Shown here: positions 48,846 through 57,855 of the stretch, piece by piece
Layout: every line of letters begins with the position of its first letter
Numbering within the stretch: position 1 is the stretch's first letter
Assembly: GCF_013318015.2 (NCBI RefSeq)
Contig: NZ_CP115841.1
Location: 248,001-312,000, forward strand
Source of the DNA: Agrobacterium tumefaciens
GTDB lineage: Bacteria > Pseudomonadota > Alphaproteobacteria > Rhizobiales > Rhizobiaceae
Direction: 5' to 3'
Length of the DNA: 64,000 bases
Position numbers and translations under genes: made by a program
The notes under the pieces: model-generated
What the model was told of the DNA's origin: nothing
Database searches by the model: none
What the model saw: only the letters and a program-made list of their open reading frames with translations

Positions 48846-49358
48846 TCAATTGCCGCGCAATTTGAAATCCTGGAAATCGGGTGCCGCCATTACTGATGCG
48901 CTTGACGGTGCCGTGGCATTGGCCGCCGAAATTGTCTTCGTCGCTGCCGTGGTCGCGGTCATGTCTATGCCTGCTGGCGTGGCTGCCGTTTCCTCGGGGG
49001 GAGTGCCAGCTTCACCCTCATCATACGTGGCAATTGCGGTGCCGGGGGTTTCCTGCGGCATCCAAGCGGGATTGGTGCTGACGAAGGTGACGGGCGCGCC
49101 GCCAAGCCAGGCCTCGGTGCGCACCAGCGTGCGCTTACCCTCGATTTCACGCATTTCCGTGTGCTGCGTGCCCGGCTCGATGGAGGGGATGGCAAAGCCC
49201 TCGGGGGCAGGGTTGTCCTTCACGGGCTGGCAGCGGGCGCAGTCGAGGCGAACGAAGCTGCCATTGCTGGTGTGGGTGCCGTTTACATATTCGATGGAAG
49301 ACGCCATCGCAGACCCGCCGGTCAGCGCGACAACCGCTGTCAAAAGAAGACGACGCAT
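48846..49358 (-). CDS. Secreted small protein (HPE1-like?)
   Basis: A 170-residue exported protein: signal peptide MRRLLLTAVVALTGGSAMA, then a ~75-residue folded part (SSIEYVNGTHTSNGSFVRLD, with a C-x2-C pair in LDCARCQP) and an Ala/Thr-rich disordered tail. It resembles Rhizobiales proteins sometimes labelled HPE1-like virulence effector domain proteins, but I cannot confirm that from sequence, and no virulence role should be assumed. The start at 49358 opens the signal peptide. Confidence 0.75.
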   Translation of the reverse strand: MRRLLLTAVVALTGGSAMASSIEYVNGTHTSNGSFVRLDCARCQPVKDNPAPEGFAIPSIEPGTQHTEMREIEGKRTLVRTEAWLGGAPVTFVSTNPAWMPQETPGTAIATYDEGEAGTPPEETAATPAGIDMTATTAATKTISAANATAPSSASVMAAPDFQDFKLRGN

Positions 49359-49515
49359 CGAAAAACCCCCGAAATGACGGCGCAGCCTCACGATCGAGAC
49401 AGAATGCGCCCTTCAATGTTCGACAGATATTATCGGTCTTTCGTTTCCATCAGGTCAGCAAACTTGGTAAAAATTGAGCGAAATCTGCGCTCCGGCCGCT
49501 GTATGCCTTGAATGG

Positions 49516-50787
49516 TCAGACTTTTTCGCGCGCCACGGCCTGCCAGCCGATATCGCGACGGCAGAAGCCGTTTTCCCATTCCACCTTGGCCGCCAGCGCA
49601 TAGGCGCGCGCCTGCGCTTCCGTCACGTTCTTGCCAAAGGCGGTGACGTTCAGCACGCGTCCGCCCGTCGCCACCAGTCTGCCGTCCTTCAGCGCCGTCC
49701 CGGCATGGAACACCTTTGCCTCTTCGCTGGCATCGGGAATATGGGCAATGGGCGTGTTCTTGTCGTAGGCACCGGGATAACCCTTGGAAGCTAGAACAAC
49801 GGTCAGCGCCGCATCGTCGCGCCATTCCGCTTCCACCTTGTCCAGCGTGCCGGTAGCAGTGGCGTAGAGGATCGGCAGCAGGTCGCTCTTGAGGCGCATC
49901 ATCAGCACCTGACATTCCGGATCGCCGAAACGCACATTGTATTCGATCAACTCGGGGCCTTTGGCGGTGATCATCAGACCGGCGAAAAATACGCCGGAGA
50001 AGGGATTGCCGTCTTTCGCCATGCCAGAAATCGTCGGTTCGATGATTTCTTTCATGGTGCGCTCCACCATGGCCGGTGTCATCACCGGGGCGGGGGAATA
50101 GGCGCCCATGCCGCCGGTGTTGGGGCCGGTGTCGCCATCACCCACGCGCTTGTGGTCCTGGGCTGTTGCCAACGCCAGCGCGGTTTTGCCATCGGAAAGG
50201 CAGAAGAAACTGGCTTCCTCACCGTCGAGGAAAGCTTCCACCACAACCTCGGCGCCGGCAGCGCCAAAAGCGCCGTCGAAACAGTCGTCGATGGCGGCAA
50301 GCGCTTCCGCCTCGCTCATGGCAACCGTTACGCCCTTGCCGGCGGCAAGCCCGTCGGCCTTGATGACGATGGGTGCGCCCTGTTCACGGACATATTGCTT
50401 TGCCGGTTCGGCGGTCTTGAAACGCTGATAAGCCCCGGTTGGAATATCGTAACGGGCGCATAGATCCTTCGTGAACCCCTTGGAACCCTCAAGCTGAGCG
50501 GCTGCTTTCGAAGGCCCGAAGGTGGCAATACCAGCCGCACGCAGATCATCTGCCAGACCGGCAACCAGCGGCGCTTCCGGTCCGACGACGACGAAGTCGA
50601 TCGCCTTTTCCCTGGCAAAGGCGATAACGGCGGCGTGGTCTTCCACGTCAAGCGAAACGAGTGTCGCATGGTCGGCGATGCCGGGATTGCCGGGAGCGGC
50701 ATAAAGTTCATCGAGCAGGGGAGACTGGGCGATTTTCCACGCCAGCGCATGTTCGCGTCCGCCGGAACCGATCAACAGAACTTTCAT
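49516..50787 (-). CDS. purD: Phosphoribosylamine-glycine ligase (GARS)
   Basis: ATP-grasp enzyme joining glycine to phosphoribosylamine in purine synthesis. The 423-residue protein starts [18 protein letters not shown] and carries [30 protein letters not shown] and [13 protein letters not shown]. The start at 50787 gives the family N-terminus. Monocistronic and divergent from tex. Confidence 0.97.
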   Translation of the reverse strand: MKVLLIGSGGREHALAWKIAQSPLLDELYAAPGNPGIADHATLVSLDVEDHAAVIAFAREKAIDFVVVGPEAPLVAGLADDLRAAGIATFGPSKAAAQLEGSKGFTKDLCARYDIPTGAYQRFKTAEPAKQYVREQGAPIVIKADGLAAGKGVTVAMSEAEALAAIDDCFDGAFGAAGAEVVVEAFLDGEEASFFCLSDGKTALALATAQDHKRVGDGDTGPNTGGMGAYSPAPVMTPAMVERTMKEIIEPTISGMAKDGNPFSGVFFAGLMITAKGPELIEYNVRFGDPECQVLMMRLKSDLLPILYATATGTLDKVEAEWRDDAALTVVLASKGYPGAYDKNTPIAHIPDASEEAKVFHAGTALKDGRLVATGGRVLNVTAFGKNVTEAQARAYALAAKVEWENGFCRRDIGWQAVAREKV

Positions 50788-50988
50788 GGTCAACACCCCT
50801 GCAAATTCGCCTGTAACCTTGTTTGAGGGGCGTTAAGGGCAGGGGGGCGAAAGGTCAAGGAGAAAGCGCCTCAAATGCCCGTCTTTCCCTTGAACTCAGC
50901 CTTTCCTGTGGAATCGTTGCCGCCTCTTGTTGTCACGCCACAATCAGACATTATGTTCGCCGCTCCAGATGTGACATCAGAGAACCCC

Positions 50989-53313
50989 ATGACCGCAGAT
51001 AATGCCCGCCTCGCCTCGCTCATCGCCTCCGAAATCAACGCCCGCGCCGATCAGGTGAAGGCGGCAGTGGCGTTGCTGGACGAGGGAGCGACCGTGCCCT
51101 TCATCGCCCGTTACCGCAAGGAAGCGACGGGAGGGCTGGATGATACCCAGCTTCGAATGCTTGCCGAACGCCTCGTCTATCTGCGTGAACTCAATGCGCG
51201 CCGCGCCTCCATTGTTGATACCATCAACGGTCAAGGCAAGATGACGGACGCCCTGATGGTCAAGATCATGCAGGCGGGCACCAAGGCGGAGCTGGAAGAC
51301 CTTTATCTGCCCTACAAGCCGAAGCGCCGCACCCGCGCCGAAATCGCCCGCGAGCGCGGTCTCGGTCCGCTGGCCGAAGCGATCTGGGCAAACCGCGCAG
51401 CCGATCCGGCAAAGCTTGGCGAAGCCTATGTGCAGGGCGAGGTGGCGGATGTGAAGGCAGCGCTTGAAGGCGCGCGTGACATCGTGGCGGAAACCATGAC
51501 GGAAAACGCCGATCTTCTTGGACGCCTGCGCGACTATATGCGCCAGAACGCCATTTTCCGCGCCAAGGTGGTCGACGGCAAGCAGGCGGCAGGCGAAAAA
51601 TTCTCCGATTATTTCGATCATTTCGAGCGCTGGGCGACAGTGCCGGGACACCGCGCGCTGGCCATGCTGCGCGGCTGGAACGAGGAGATTCTGACGCTGA
51701 CCATCGATGTCGATGCGGATGATCCATCTCCGGTCAAACCCGCGCAGCGTACCGTCGCGGCCGCCTTCGATATCCGCAATGCCGGCCCCGCCGATCAATG
51801 GTTGATGGAAGTGGCAGGCTGGACCTGGCGGGTGAAGCTCTCCATGTCGCTTTCGCTCGATCTCATGCGCGAATTGCGCGAACGTGCGGAAGAAGAGGCG
51901 ATCAATGTTTTCGCCCGCAATCTCAAGGATTTGCTGCTGGCCGCACCGGCGGGCTCACGCGCCACCATGGGGCTCGATCCGGGCATCCGCACCGGCGTCA
52001 AGGTGGCCGTGGTGGATGGCACCGGCAAGCTGCTCGACACCACGACGGTCTATCCCTTCCAGCCGAGGAACGACGTGCGCGGCGCGCAGGCGGAACTCGC
52101 CATGCTCATCCGCAAGCACAATGTCGAGCTGATCGCCATCGGCAACGGCACGGGCAGCCGTGAGACGGAAAAGCTGGTCGCCGATCTGCTGACACAGATG
52201 CCGGCTTCGGCTTCCGGCGCAAAGCCCACCAAGGTCATCGTTTCGGAGGCGGGCGCGTCAGTCTATTCCGCGTCGGAACGGGCGGCGGCGGAATTCCCCA
52301 ATCTCGACGTGTCCCTGCGTGGCGCGGTGTCCATCGCCCGCCGCCTTCAGGACCCGCTGGCCGAACTGGTGAAGATCGAGCCGAAATCCATCGGCGTCGG
52401 GCAGTATCAGCACGATGTCGATCAGGGCCGTCTCAGCCGTTCACTCGACGCGGTCGTGGAAGATGCGGTGAATGCCGTCGGTGTCGATCTCAATACCGCC
52501 TCCTCGCCGCTTCTGGCGCGGGTTTCCGGCCTCGGTGCTTCGATTGCCGATGCCATCGTTGCACACCGCGACCAGACCGGCCCCTTTGCCAGCCGCAAGG
52601 AGCTGTTGAAGGTGCCGCGCCTTGGCCAGCGCACCTTCGAGCAATGCGCCGGCTTTCTGCGTATTCCCAACGGCAAGGAACCGCTGGATTCGTCCTCGGT
52701 GCACCCCGAAGCCTATGGCGTTGCGAAAAAGATCGTTGCCGCCTGCGGTCGCGATCTGCGCACGCTGATGGGTGACAGCGCCACGCTGAAGGGGCTGGAT
52801 CCGAAGCGCTTCATCGACGAGCAATTCGGCCTGCCCACCGTCAAGGACATCATCGCCGAACTGGAAAAGCCCGGCCGAGACCCGCGCCCAAGCTTCAAGA
52901 CGGCGACCTTTGCTGACGGCGTGGACGAGATCACCGATCTGAAACCGGGCATGTTGCTGGAAGGTACCGTCACCAATGTCGCCGCCTTCGGCGCTTTCGT
53001 GGATATCGGTGTGCATCAGGACGGGCTCGTGCATGTCTCGCAGCTGGCCGACCGTTTCGTGAAAGACCCGCATGAGGTCGTGAAAGCGGGTGATGTCGTC
53101 AAGGTCCGTGTCGTGGAAGTGGATGTGAAGCGCAAGCGTATTGCCCTCACCATGCGCAAGGACGGCGGCGAGGCGGCACCCCAGCCAATGCGCGAAAAGG
53201 GCAATGCGGGCGCCATGCGCCACGCGAATTCCAAACCGCAGGGACACAACGAAGGGTCGCAATCCGGTGGTGCTCTTGCTGCGGCTCTGGCCGAAGCGAT
53301 GAAGCGACGCTGA
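50989..53313 (+). CDS. tex: Tex-family RNA-binding transcription accessory protein
   Basis: A 774-residue nucleic-acid-binding protein: N-terminal Tex helical domain ([15 protein letters not shown]), a YqgF/RNase-H-like domain ([16 protein letters not shown]), helix-hairpin-helix motifs ([18 protein letters not shown]) and a C-terminal S1 domain ([19 protein letters not shown]). Tex affects transcription and RNA metabolism; the exact role is unclear. I start at 50989; the 38-residue upstream extension lacks family support. A terminator follows. Confidence 0.95.
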   Translation: MTADNARLASLIASEINARADQVKAAVALLDEGATVPFIARYRKEATGGLDDTQLRMLAERLVYLRELNARRASIVDTINGQGKMTDALMVKIMQAGTKAELEDLYLPYKPKRRTRAEIARERGLGPLAEAIWANRAADPAKLGEAYVQGEVADVKAALEGARDIVAETMTENADLLGRLRDYMRQNAIFRAKVVDGKQAAGEKFSDYFDHFERWATVPGHRALAMLRGWNEEILTLTIDVDADDPSPVKPAQRTVAAAFDIRNAGPADQWLMEVAGWTWRVKLSMSLSLDLMRELRERAEEEAINVFARNLKDLLLAAPAGSRATMGLDPGIRTGVKVAVVDGTGKLLDTTTVYPFQPRNDVRGAQAELAMLIRKHNVELIAIGNGTGSRETEKLVADLLTQMPASASGAKPTKVIVSEAGASVYSASERAAAEFPNLDVSLRGAVSIARRLQDPLAELVKIEPKSIGVGQYQHDVDQGRLSRSLDAVVEDAVNAVGVDLNTASSPLLARVSGLGASIADAIVAHRDQTGPFASRKELLKVPRLGQRTFEQCAGFLRIPNGKEPLDSSSVHPEAYGVAKKIVAACGRDLRTLMGDSATLKGLDPKRFIDEQFGLPTVKDIIAELEKPGRDPRPSFKTATFADGVDEITDLKPGMLLEGTVTNVAAFGAFVDIGVHQDGLVHVSQLADRFVKDPHEVVKAGDVVKVRVVEVDVKRKRIALTMRKDGGEAAPQPMREKGNAGAMRHANSKPQGHNEGSQSGGALAAALAEAMKRR

Positions 53314-53338
53314 CCTCCGGTTGAAATAATTTCTATGG

Positions 53339-53372
53339 AAAAGCCCTGCCGGAAACCCCGGTGGGGCTTTTT
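53339..53372 (+). terminator. Terminator after tex
   Basis: AAAAGCCC/GGGCTTTT outer stem with an inner CCGG/CCGG pairing, followed by Ts. Confidence 0.8.
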
Positions 53373-53480
53373 GCTTGATGAAATCGTTCAATTTTTTTGA
53401 AATAAGACTATCTTGAAACTTGTGCCGAAAGGAATACGGTCAGAAAAATTGATAAGTGAGACTTAGCAATTGGGGGTGCC

Positions 53481-54737
53481 ATGGCGTCGTCTCTGCATGT
53501 TCTTCTCGAAAAGATAATCAAGAACGGTAATCTTGTCGTCAATAGCCCGGGTGGTAGCCGCACATTTGGTAACGGTACCGGAACAAGGGTGGTTCTGAAT
53601 TTCACCGACGAAGCTGCCATGCAGGAGATCGCTGCCGATCCTGCGCTGAAACTCGCCGAAATTTATATGGAAGGCCGTATGCAGGTCGTCGAGGGCGACA
53701 TCTACGACTTTCTGGCGCTGGTTAAAAGCAACACGCTAAGCGAGGCGCTGTCCTTCGGCATGGTGTGGCGTGGTATGGCCCGCATCATCGCCGCCCGCAT
53801 CAGGATGCATCTGCCGGTAAACCACAACAAGAGTAACGTCGCCCATCACTATGATCTGAGCGCCAAGCTGTTCGACATCTTCCTTGATGAGGACTGGCAA
53901 TATTCCTGCGCCTATTTCAATCCGCCGGGCATCAGCCTTTATGAGGCGCAGGTCGCCAAGAAGCGGCACATCGCCGCCAAGCTGATGACGGAGCCGGGCC
54001 AGAGCGTACTGGAGATCGGGTCCGGCTGGGGCGGCATGGCGATGTATATTGCCGAAAGTGCGGGTGCCGATGTGACCGGCATCACGCTCAGCGAGGAGCA
54101 ACTGCGCGTTTCCCGTGACCGTGCAGCAAAACGTGGGCTTGCCGGCAATGTTCGTTTCGAATTGCAGGACTACCGTTACCTGCCTGCCTCGAAGAAATTC
54201 GACCGTATCGTCTCGGTCGGCATGTTCGAACATGTCGGGCCGACCCATTACCGCGATTACTTCGACAAGGTGGCGGAGGTTCTGGACGACAAGGGCGTAA
54301 TGGTGTTGCATTCCATCGGCCAGCCCAGTCCGGCACTGGCGACCAATCCCTTCATCGAAAAATATATTTTCCCCGGTGGTTACATCCCCTCGCTCGCCGA
54401 GGTGCTGCCGGCCATCCAGAAGTCGGGGCTGCTGGTGAAGGATATCGAAATCCTGCCCATGCATTATGCGCATACGCTGAGGCATTGGCGCGAACGTTTC
54501 GTGGCGCGCAAGGCAGAGGCGGTAGCACTTTATGACGAACGTTTCTTCCGCATGTGGGAATTTTATCTGGCGGGGTCCGAAATGGCCTTTACCCACGAAA
54601 ATTTCCATATTTTCCAGATCCAGCTCGCCAAGGATCGCGACGCCGTTCCGCATAATCGCGATTACATTGCCCGCAACGAGGAAAAGCTGCTGGAGTTCGA
54701 AAAGACGCGGCCGCCGCTTGAGAAGGTTATGTTCTAA
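53481..54737 (+). CDS. cfa: Cyclopropane-fatty-acyl-phospholipid synthase
   Basis: SAM-dependent enzyme that converts unsaturated phospholipid acyl chains into cyclopropane rings at the inner membrane. The 418-residue protein has the N-terminal lipid-binding region, HHYDLSAKLFDIFLDEDWQY, the SAM motif VLEIGSGWGGMAMY and the VGMFEHVG active-site segment. GGGG lies before the ATG. Regulation is often by stationary phase in other bacteria, but no such signal is evident here. Confidence 0.94.
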   Translation: MASSLHVLLEKIIKNGNLVVNSPGGSRTFGNGTGTRVVLNFTDEAAMQEIAADPALKLAEIYMEGRMQVVEGDIYDFLALVKSNTLSEALSFGMVWRGMARIIAARIRMHLPVNHNKSNVAHHYDLSAKLFDIFLDEDWQYSCAYFNPPGISLYEAQVAKKRHIAAKLMTEPGQSVLEIGSGWGGMAMYIAESAGADVTGITLSEEQLRVSRDRAAKRGLAGNVRFELQDYRYLPASKKFDRIVSVGMFEHVGPTHYRDYFDKVAEVLDDKGVMVLHSIGQPSPALATNPFIEKYIFPGGYIPSLAEVLPAIQKSGLLVKDIEILPMHYAHTLRHWRERFVARKAEAVALYDERFFRMWEFYLAGSEMAFTHENFHIFQIQLAKDRDAVPHNRDYIARNEEKLLEFEKTRPPLEKVMF

Positions 54738-54760
54738 GGCTTGCGCCTTCTCCGCCGTAT

Positions 54761-54868
54761 GCCGGACCTGATCCGGCCTCCAGTCGGCCCAAGTCCTCGG
54801 GCTGAAAGAAGGCTTCCTGCCGCGCAGACGCGCGACGGCTGAATTCCGGCTCAGGGCCGGAATGACGG
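54761..54868. repeat. Degenerate intergenic palindromic repeat
   Basis: GCCGGACCTGATCCGGC at the left and TTCCGGCTCAGGGCCGGAA at the right are two imperfect palindromes of the kind common in Rhizobiales intergenic regions. The centre carries a GCGCGCAG-type GC-rich segment. No gene is visible. Confidence 0.55.
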
Positions 54869-54970
54869 AAGAGCTAATCGCCGCCTTCTCGCGCTGGTTA
54901 ATGGAATGGAAACGGAATCCCTCTAATTCTACGCTTACCTGTTTGTATTGCGTTTCCTGGGGTTATTTTC

Positions 54971-55771
54971 ATGTTCAAGCCATCAGCGGCCGTCGCCGCT
55001 TGTGTTTTATCGCTTTTTGCCGTCGGTAACGCCCATGCCGATGGCTGGTTTTCCGGCGACTGGTATTTGAAGCTCGGCGGTTCGGGTTTTTCTGCGCCGA
55101 AATATCAGGGCGACAACAAGAACGAATTCGGCTTTTCGCCCATCATTTCTCTCGGCCGTCAGGGTCAGGGCGCGCGTTTCACCTCGCGCAACGACAGCGC
55201 CTCGATCTCGCTGCTGGACAATGGCCCGATCAGTATGGGTCTTGCGGGAAAACTGGTGTCTCCGCGTGACCAGAAGGATTCGGCCGATCTGAAAGGCATG
55301 ACCCGCATCAAGCGCGGCGGCGAGCTTGGCGGTTTCGCCGAGGCTTATCCCACCGACTGGCTGCGTATTCGCGGCGAAGCCCGTCAGGGCATCCGCAGCC
55401 ATAGCGGCGTGGTCGCCGACCTCTCGGCCGACGTCTTCACCGATATCGCCCCCGGTATCCAGATTTCCGCCGGCCCGCGCGCCACATGGGTCAGCAGCAA
55501 ATACAATGAACGCTATTACGGCGTAAGCGCCGCGCAGACAGCGGCCGGCGCGCCATCGCCCTACAGCCCCGGCGGCGGCCTGCATTCCGCCGGCGTCGGC
55601 GCCGCCATCACATGGAAGGTCACGGAAGCCGCTGAAGTTGGTTCCTTCGCCGAATATCGCCGCCTGACGGGCGATGCCGCCGACAGCTCGCTGGTGCGTG
55701 AGCGCGGCTCCAAGAATCAGTTCGTCGTCGGCGTCCAGGCAAGCTACAAATTCGGCTTCACGCTGCCCTGA
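54971..55771 (+). CDS. MipA/OmpV family outer-membrane protein
   Basis: A 266-residue exported beta-barrel protein. The signal peptide ends near NAHA (residue ~23); GGSGFSAPKYQGDN and GFSPIISLGR follow, as in MipA/OmpV proteins. Alternating aromatic/polar strands run to a C-terminal ASYKFGFTLP. The family has been linked to murein-hydrolase scaffolding and to resistance phenotypes; the role here is unknown. A strong terminator follows. Confidence 0.88.
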   Translation: MFKPSAAVAACVLSLFAVGNAHADGWFSGDWYLKLGGSGFSAPKYQGDNKNEFGFSPIISLGRQGQGARFTSRNDSASISLLDNGPISMGLAGKLVSPRDQKDSADLKGMTRIKRGGELGGFAEAYPTDWLRIRGEARQGIRSHSGVVADLSADVFTDIAPGIQISAGPRATWVSSKYNERYYGVSAAQTAAGAPSPYSPGGGLHSAGVGAAITWKVTEAAEVGSFAEYRRLTGDAADSSLVRERGSKNQFVVGVQASYKFGFTLP

Positions 55772-55794
55772 GGCGAGGCGAATATGCCCACCCC

Positions 55795-55828
55795 AAGCCC
55801 CGCCGCGAAAGCGTTGCGGGGCTTTTTT
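55795..55828 (+). terminator. Terminator after the MipA/OmpV gene
   Basis: AAGCCCCGC (55795-55803) pairs with GCGGGGCTT (55816-55824), then Ts. Confidence 0.87.
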
Positions 55829-55891
55829 GTGTCTGCGGCCAAGTGCTGAAATCGATTCCGATTCGCCTGCCGATGCTGTAGAACCATCCCC

Positions 55892-56845
55892 ATGGTTCAC
55901 CACAGCGATTTGTCAGACCGCGTCTCCGACGCACCATCCAACAACTGGGTCTATCGGATTTTGCCGAGACCCCTCTGGCCCTATGCGCAGCTGGCAAGAT
56001 GGGACCGCCCCATCGGCTGGCAATTGCTGATGTGGCCGTGTTTCTGGTCCGCAGCACTCGCGGCCAATGCCGCGGTAGCAAGCGGCGGTTTTTCCTGGGG
56101 CACGCTGATCTGGCATCTGGCGCTGTTTTTCATCGGATCGGTGGCGATGCGCGGCGCGGGCTGCACCTATAACGATCTTGCGGACCACAAGATCGACATG
56201 GCAGTGGCGCGCACGCGCTCGCGGCCGCTGCCATCTGGTCGCGTGAGCAGGGCGCAGGCGAAGGTCTTCATCGTGTTGCAGGCGCTCGCCGGACTCGTGG
56301 TGCTGTTGCAGTTCAACGGATTTGCGATTGCCACCGGCATATTCTCGCTGGTCTTCGTGGCAATCTATCCCTTCGCCAAGCGCTTCACCAACTGGCCGCA
56401 ATTTTTTCTCGGCCTTGCCTTTTCCTGGGGTGCGCTGATGGGCTGGGCCGGGCAGTTCGGGTCCATCGCCTGGCCTGCTGTCCTGCTTTATGTCGGCTCC
56501 ATCGCCTGGACGATCGGTTATGATACAATCTACGCCCATCAGGACAAGGAAGACGACACGGCAGTGGGCATCGGTTCAACCGCGCTGCTGTTTGGAGACA
56601 ACACACATCGCTGGCTGGTTTTTCTTTATGGCACAGCCCTTGTCATGATCGCCCTGTCCTTCTGGGGAGCGGGCGTTAACCTGATCGCCTATAGCGGCCT
56701 TGCCGCCGCCGCCATCATGCTTTTCCGGCAGGTCTGGGTGCTCGATATCGACGACGTGGCGCAATGCCTTGTGCTGTTTAAATCCAACAACCGCGTCGGC
56801 GTGCTGATTTTCGCCGGTCTCATTCTGCCGCTTCTGTTGGCGTGA
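55892..56845 (+). CDS. ubiA: 4-hydroxybenzoate polyprenyltransferase
   Basis: Integral-membrane enzyme attaching the polyprenyl chain to 4-hydroxybenzoate in ubiquinone synthesis. The 317-residue protein has the two Asp-rich motifs YNDLADHKIDMAVARTRSRP and YDTIYAHQDKEDD, and about eight membrane helices. Uses the product of ispB. No partner gene adjacent. Confidence 0.94.
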   Translation: MVHHSDLSDRVSDAPSNNWVYRILPRPLWPYAQLARWDRPIGWQLLMWPCFWSAALAANAAVASGGFSWGTLIWHLALFFIGSVAMRGAGCTYNDLADHKIDMAVARTRSRPLPSGRVSRAQAKVFIVLQALAGLVVLLQFNGFAIATGIFSLVFVAIYPFAKRFTNWPQFFLGLAFSWGALMGWAGQFGSIAWPAVLLYVGSIAWTIGYDTIYAHQDKEDDTAVGIGSTALLFGDNTHRWLVFLYGTALVMIALSFWGAGVNLIAYSGLAAAAIMLFRQVWVLDIDDVAQCLVLFKSNNRVGVLIFAGLILPLLLA

Positions 56846-56865
56846 GGTTGTTGAAAGGTAGATGC

Positions 56866-56904
56866 AAAAAAGCCCGGCCGCGATATCCGCGCCGGGCTTT
56901 TTAT
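56866..56904. terminator. Bidirectional terminator between ubiA and the DUF6101 gene
   Basis: AAAGCCCGGC (56869-56878) pairs with GCCGGGCTTT (56891-56900), with A-run before and T-run after the stem. Confidence 0.88.
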
Positions 56905-56922
56905 TGTTTTGTCTGAAGATTA

Positions 56923-57489
56923 TCAGCTGCGAGCGATGATTTCCTTGCCCTCGATCTTCATGCTCATGCCGAGAGAACCGGTGGAGCGGCGAACGAGAAA
57001 GCGCGGGCGACGATCCGCGAAATAGGAGTGCCGGCGACGGGGGCGGCTGTTCTTGGTGCGCACCTTGCCGAGATGTTCTTCCAGCGGACGGGCGACGCCA
57101 TCGGCCTCCACCATCAGCATCGGAATGCGGTAGGCTTCGGACCAGCTGCGCCAGTCGGCGGCGATATCGCAAAGATCATGGGCGACGAGAAGCGGAACGC
57201 AAAGTTCCGGATCGTCGTGGTGAAGCTCCAGCGTCACCGTCACCTGTCCATCACCATGGTCGATGGCGCGGGCGGCAACGCCCTTGAAAGCGCGGGCTGG
57301 CAGGGCGAAGGACAAAGGCAGGCCGGAAGAGGACAGGACCTTTCGCAGAACGGCGCCCCGTTCATCGAGCGTGACGGCAACATCGGTTGCGCCATTGCCC
57401 CTGCCATAGGTGACCTGTTGCGGAAAACGTGCCGGGTCGAGTCTGAGTGTGGCGACGGCCCAGTCGGGCTTCAGAACGGTCTTGGTCAT
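56923..57489 (-). CDS. DUF6101 family protein
   Basis: A 188-residue soluble protein of the Rhizobiales DUF6101 family, as I recall it: an N-terminal beta-rich domain (VTLDERGAVLRKVLSSSGLP, VTVTLELHHDDPELCVPLLV), a helical WRSWSEAYRIPMLMVEAD region, and a strongly basic C-terminal stretch (RTKNSRPRRRHSYFADRRPR). Function unknown; the basic tail suggests nucleic-acid or membrane contact. Confidence 0.8.
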   Translation of the reverse strand: MTKTVLKPDWAVATLRLDPARFPQQVTYGRGNGATDVAVTLDERGAVLRKVLSSSGLPLSFALPARAFKGVAARAIDHGDGQVTVTLELHHDDPELCVPLLVAHDLCDIAADWRSWSEAYRIPMLMVEADGVARPLEEHLGKVRTKNSRPRRRHSYFADRRPRFLVRRSTGSLGMSMKIEGKEIIARS

Positions 57490-57855
57490 GTTTATTCTAC
57501 CCTTGTTTTACCTGAGAGCCGGTTTCCGGTCTTCTCATCGGGACTTTTCGTCCTCTGATGTCAGGAGAATATCCGCCGCATGTTCGAGACTGCTTAAAAA
57601 TCGCGGTTAAGAAAACTTTGCATTCCCAAATGGTTAGCAAAACCCACCGTGGCATGGTTTCGCTGAGGTAAAGCCGATTGAGACAATGCGATTTTTCTCA
57701 GTCCCGAAACTGTGCTCTTTCAAGCTCCGGGCAAGGCGCGTCATGCACAGTCGCGCCAAGGCCTGCCGTGCGTCCGGATGGAGGTGTGGTGGGCGAATTC
57801 AAAACCGGAGCCGGCCGTATCCAGCGTGATGCGCGGTGCTCCAGGGGGCATTCGC
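57490..57855. other. Intergenic region before the DUF1217 gene
   Basis: A 366-base gap with no supported gene. It contains the divergent promoters of the DUF6101 and DUF1217 genes. Two TTAA words at 57594 and 57607 are nine, not seven, bases apart. I see no RNA gene or repeat. Confidence 0.4.

Noticed and set aside
57594..57610. Possible CtrA box before the DUF1217 gene
   Set aside because: The two TTAA words are nine bases apart instead of seven.
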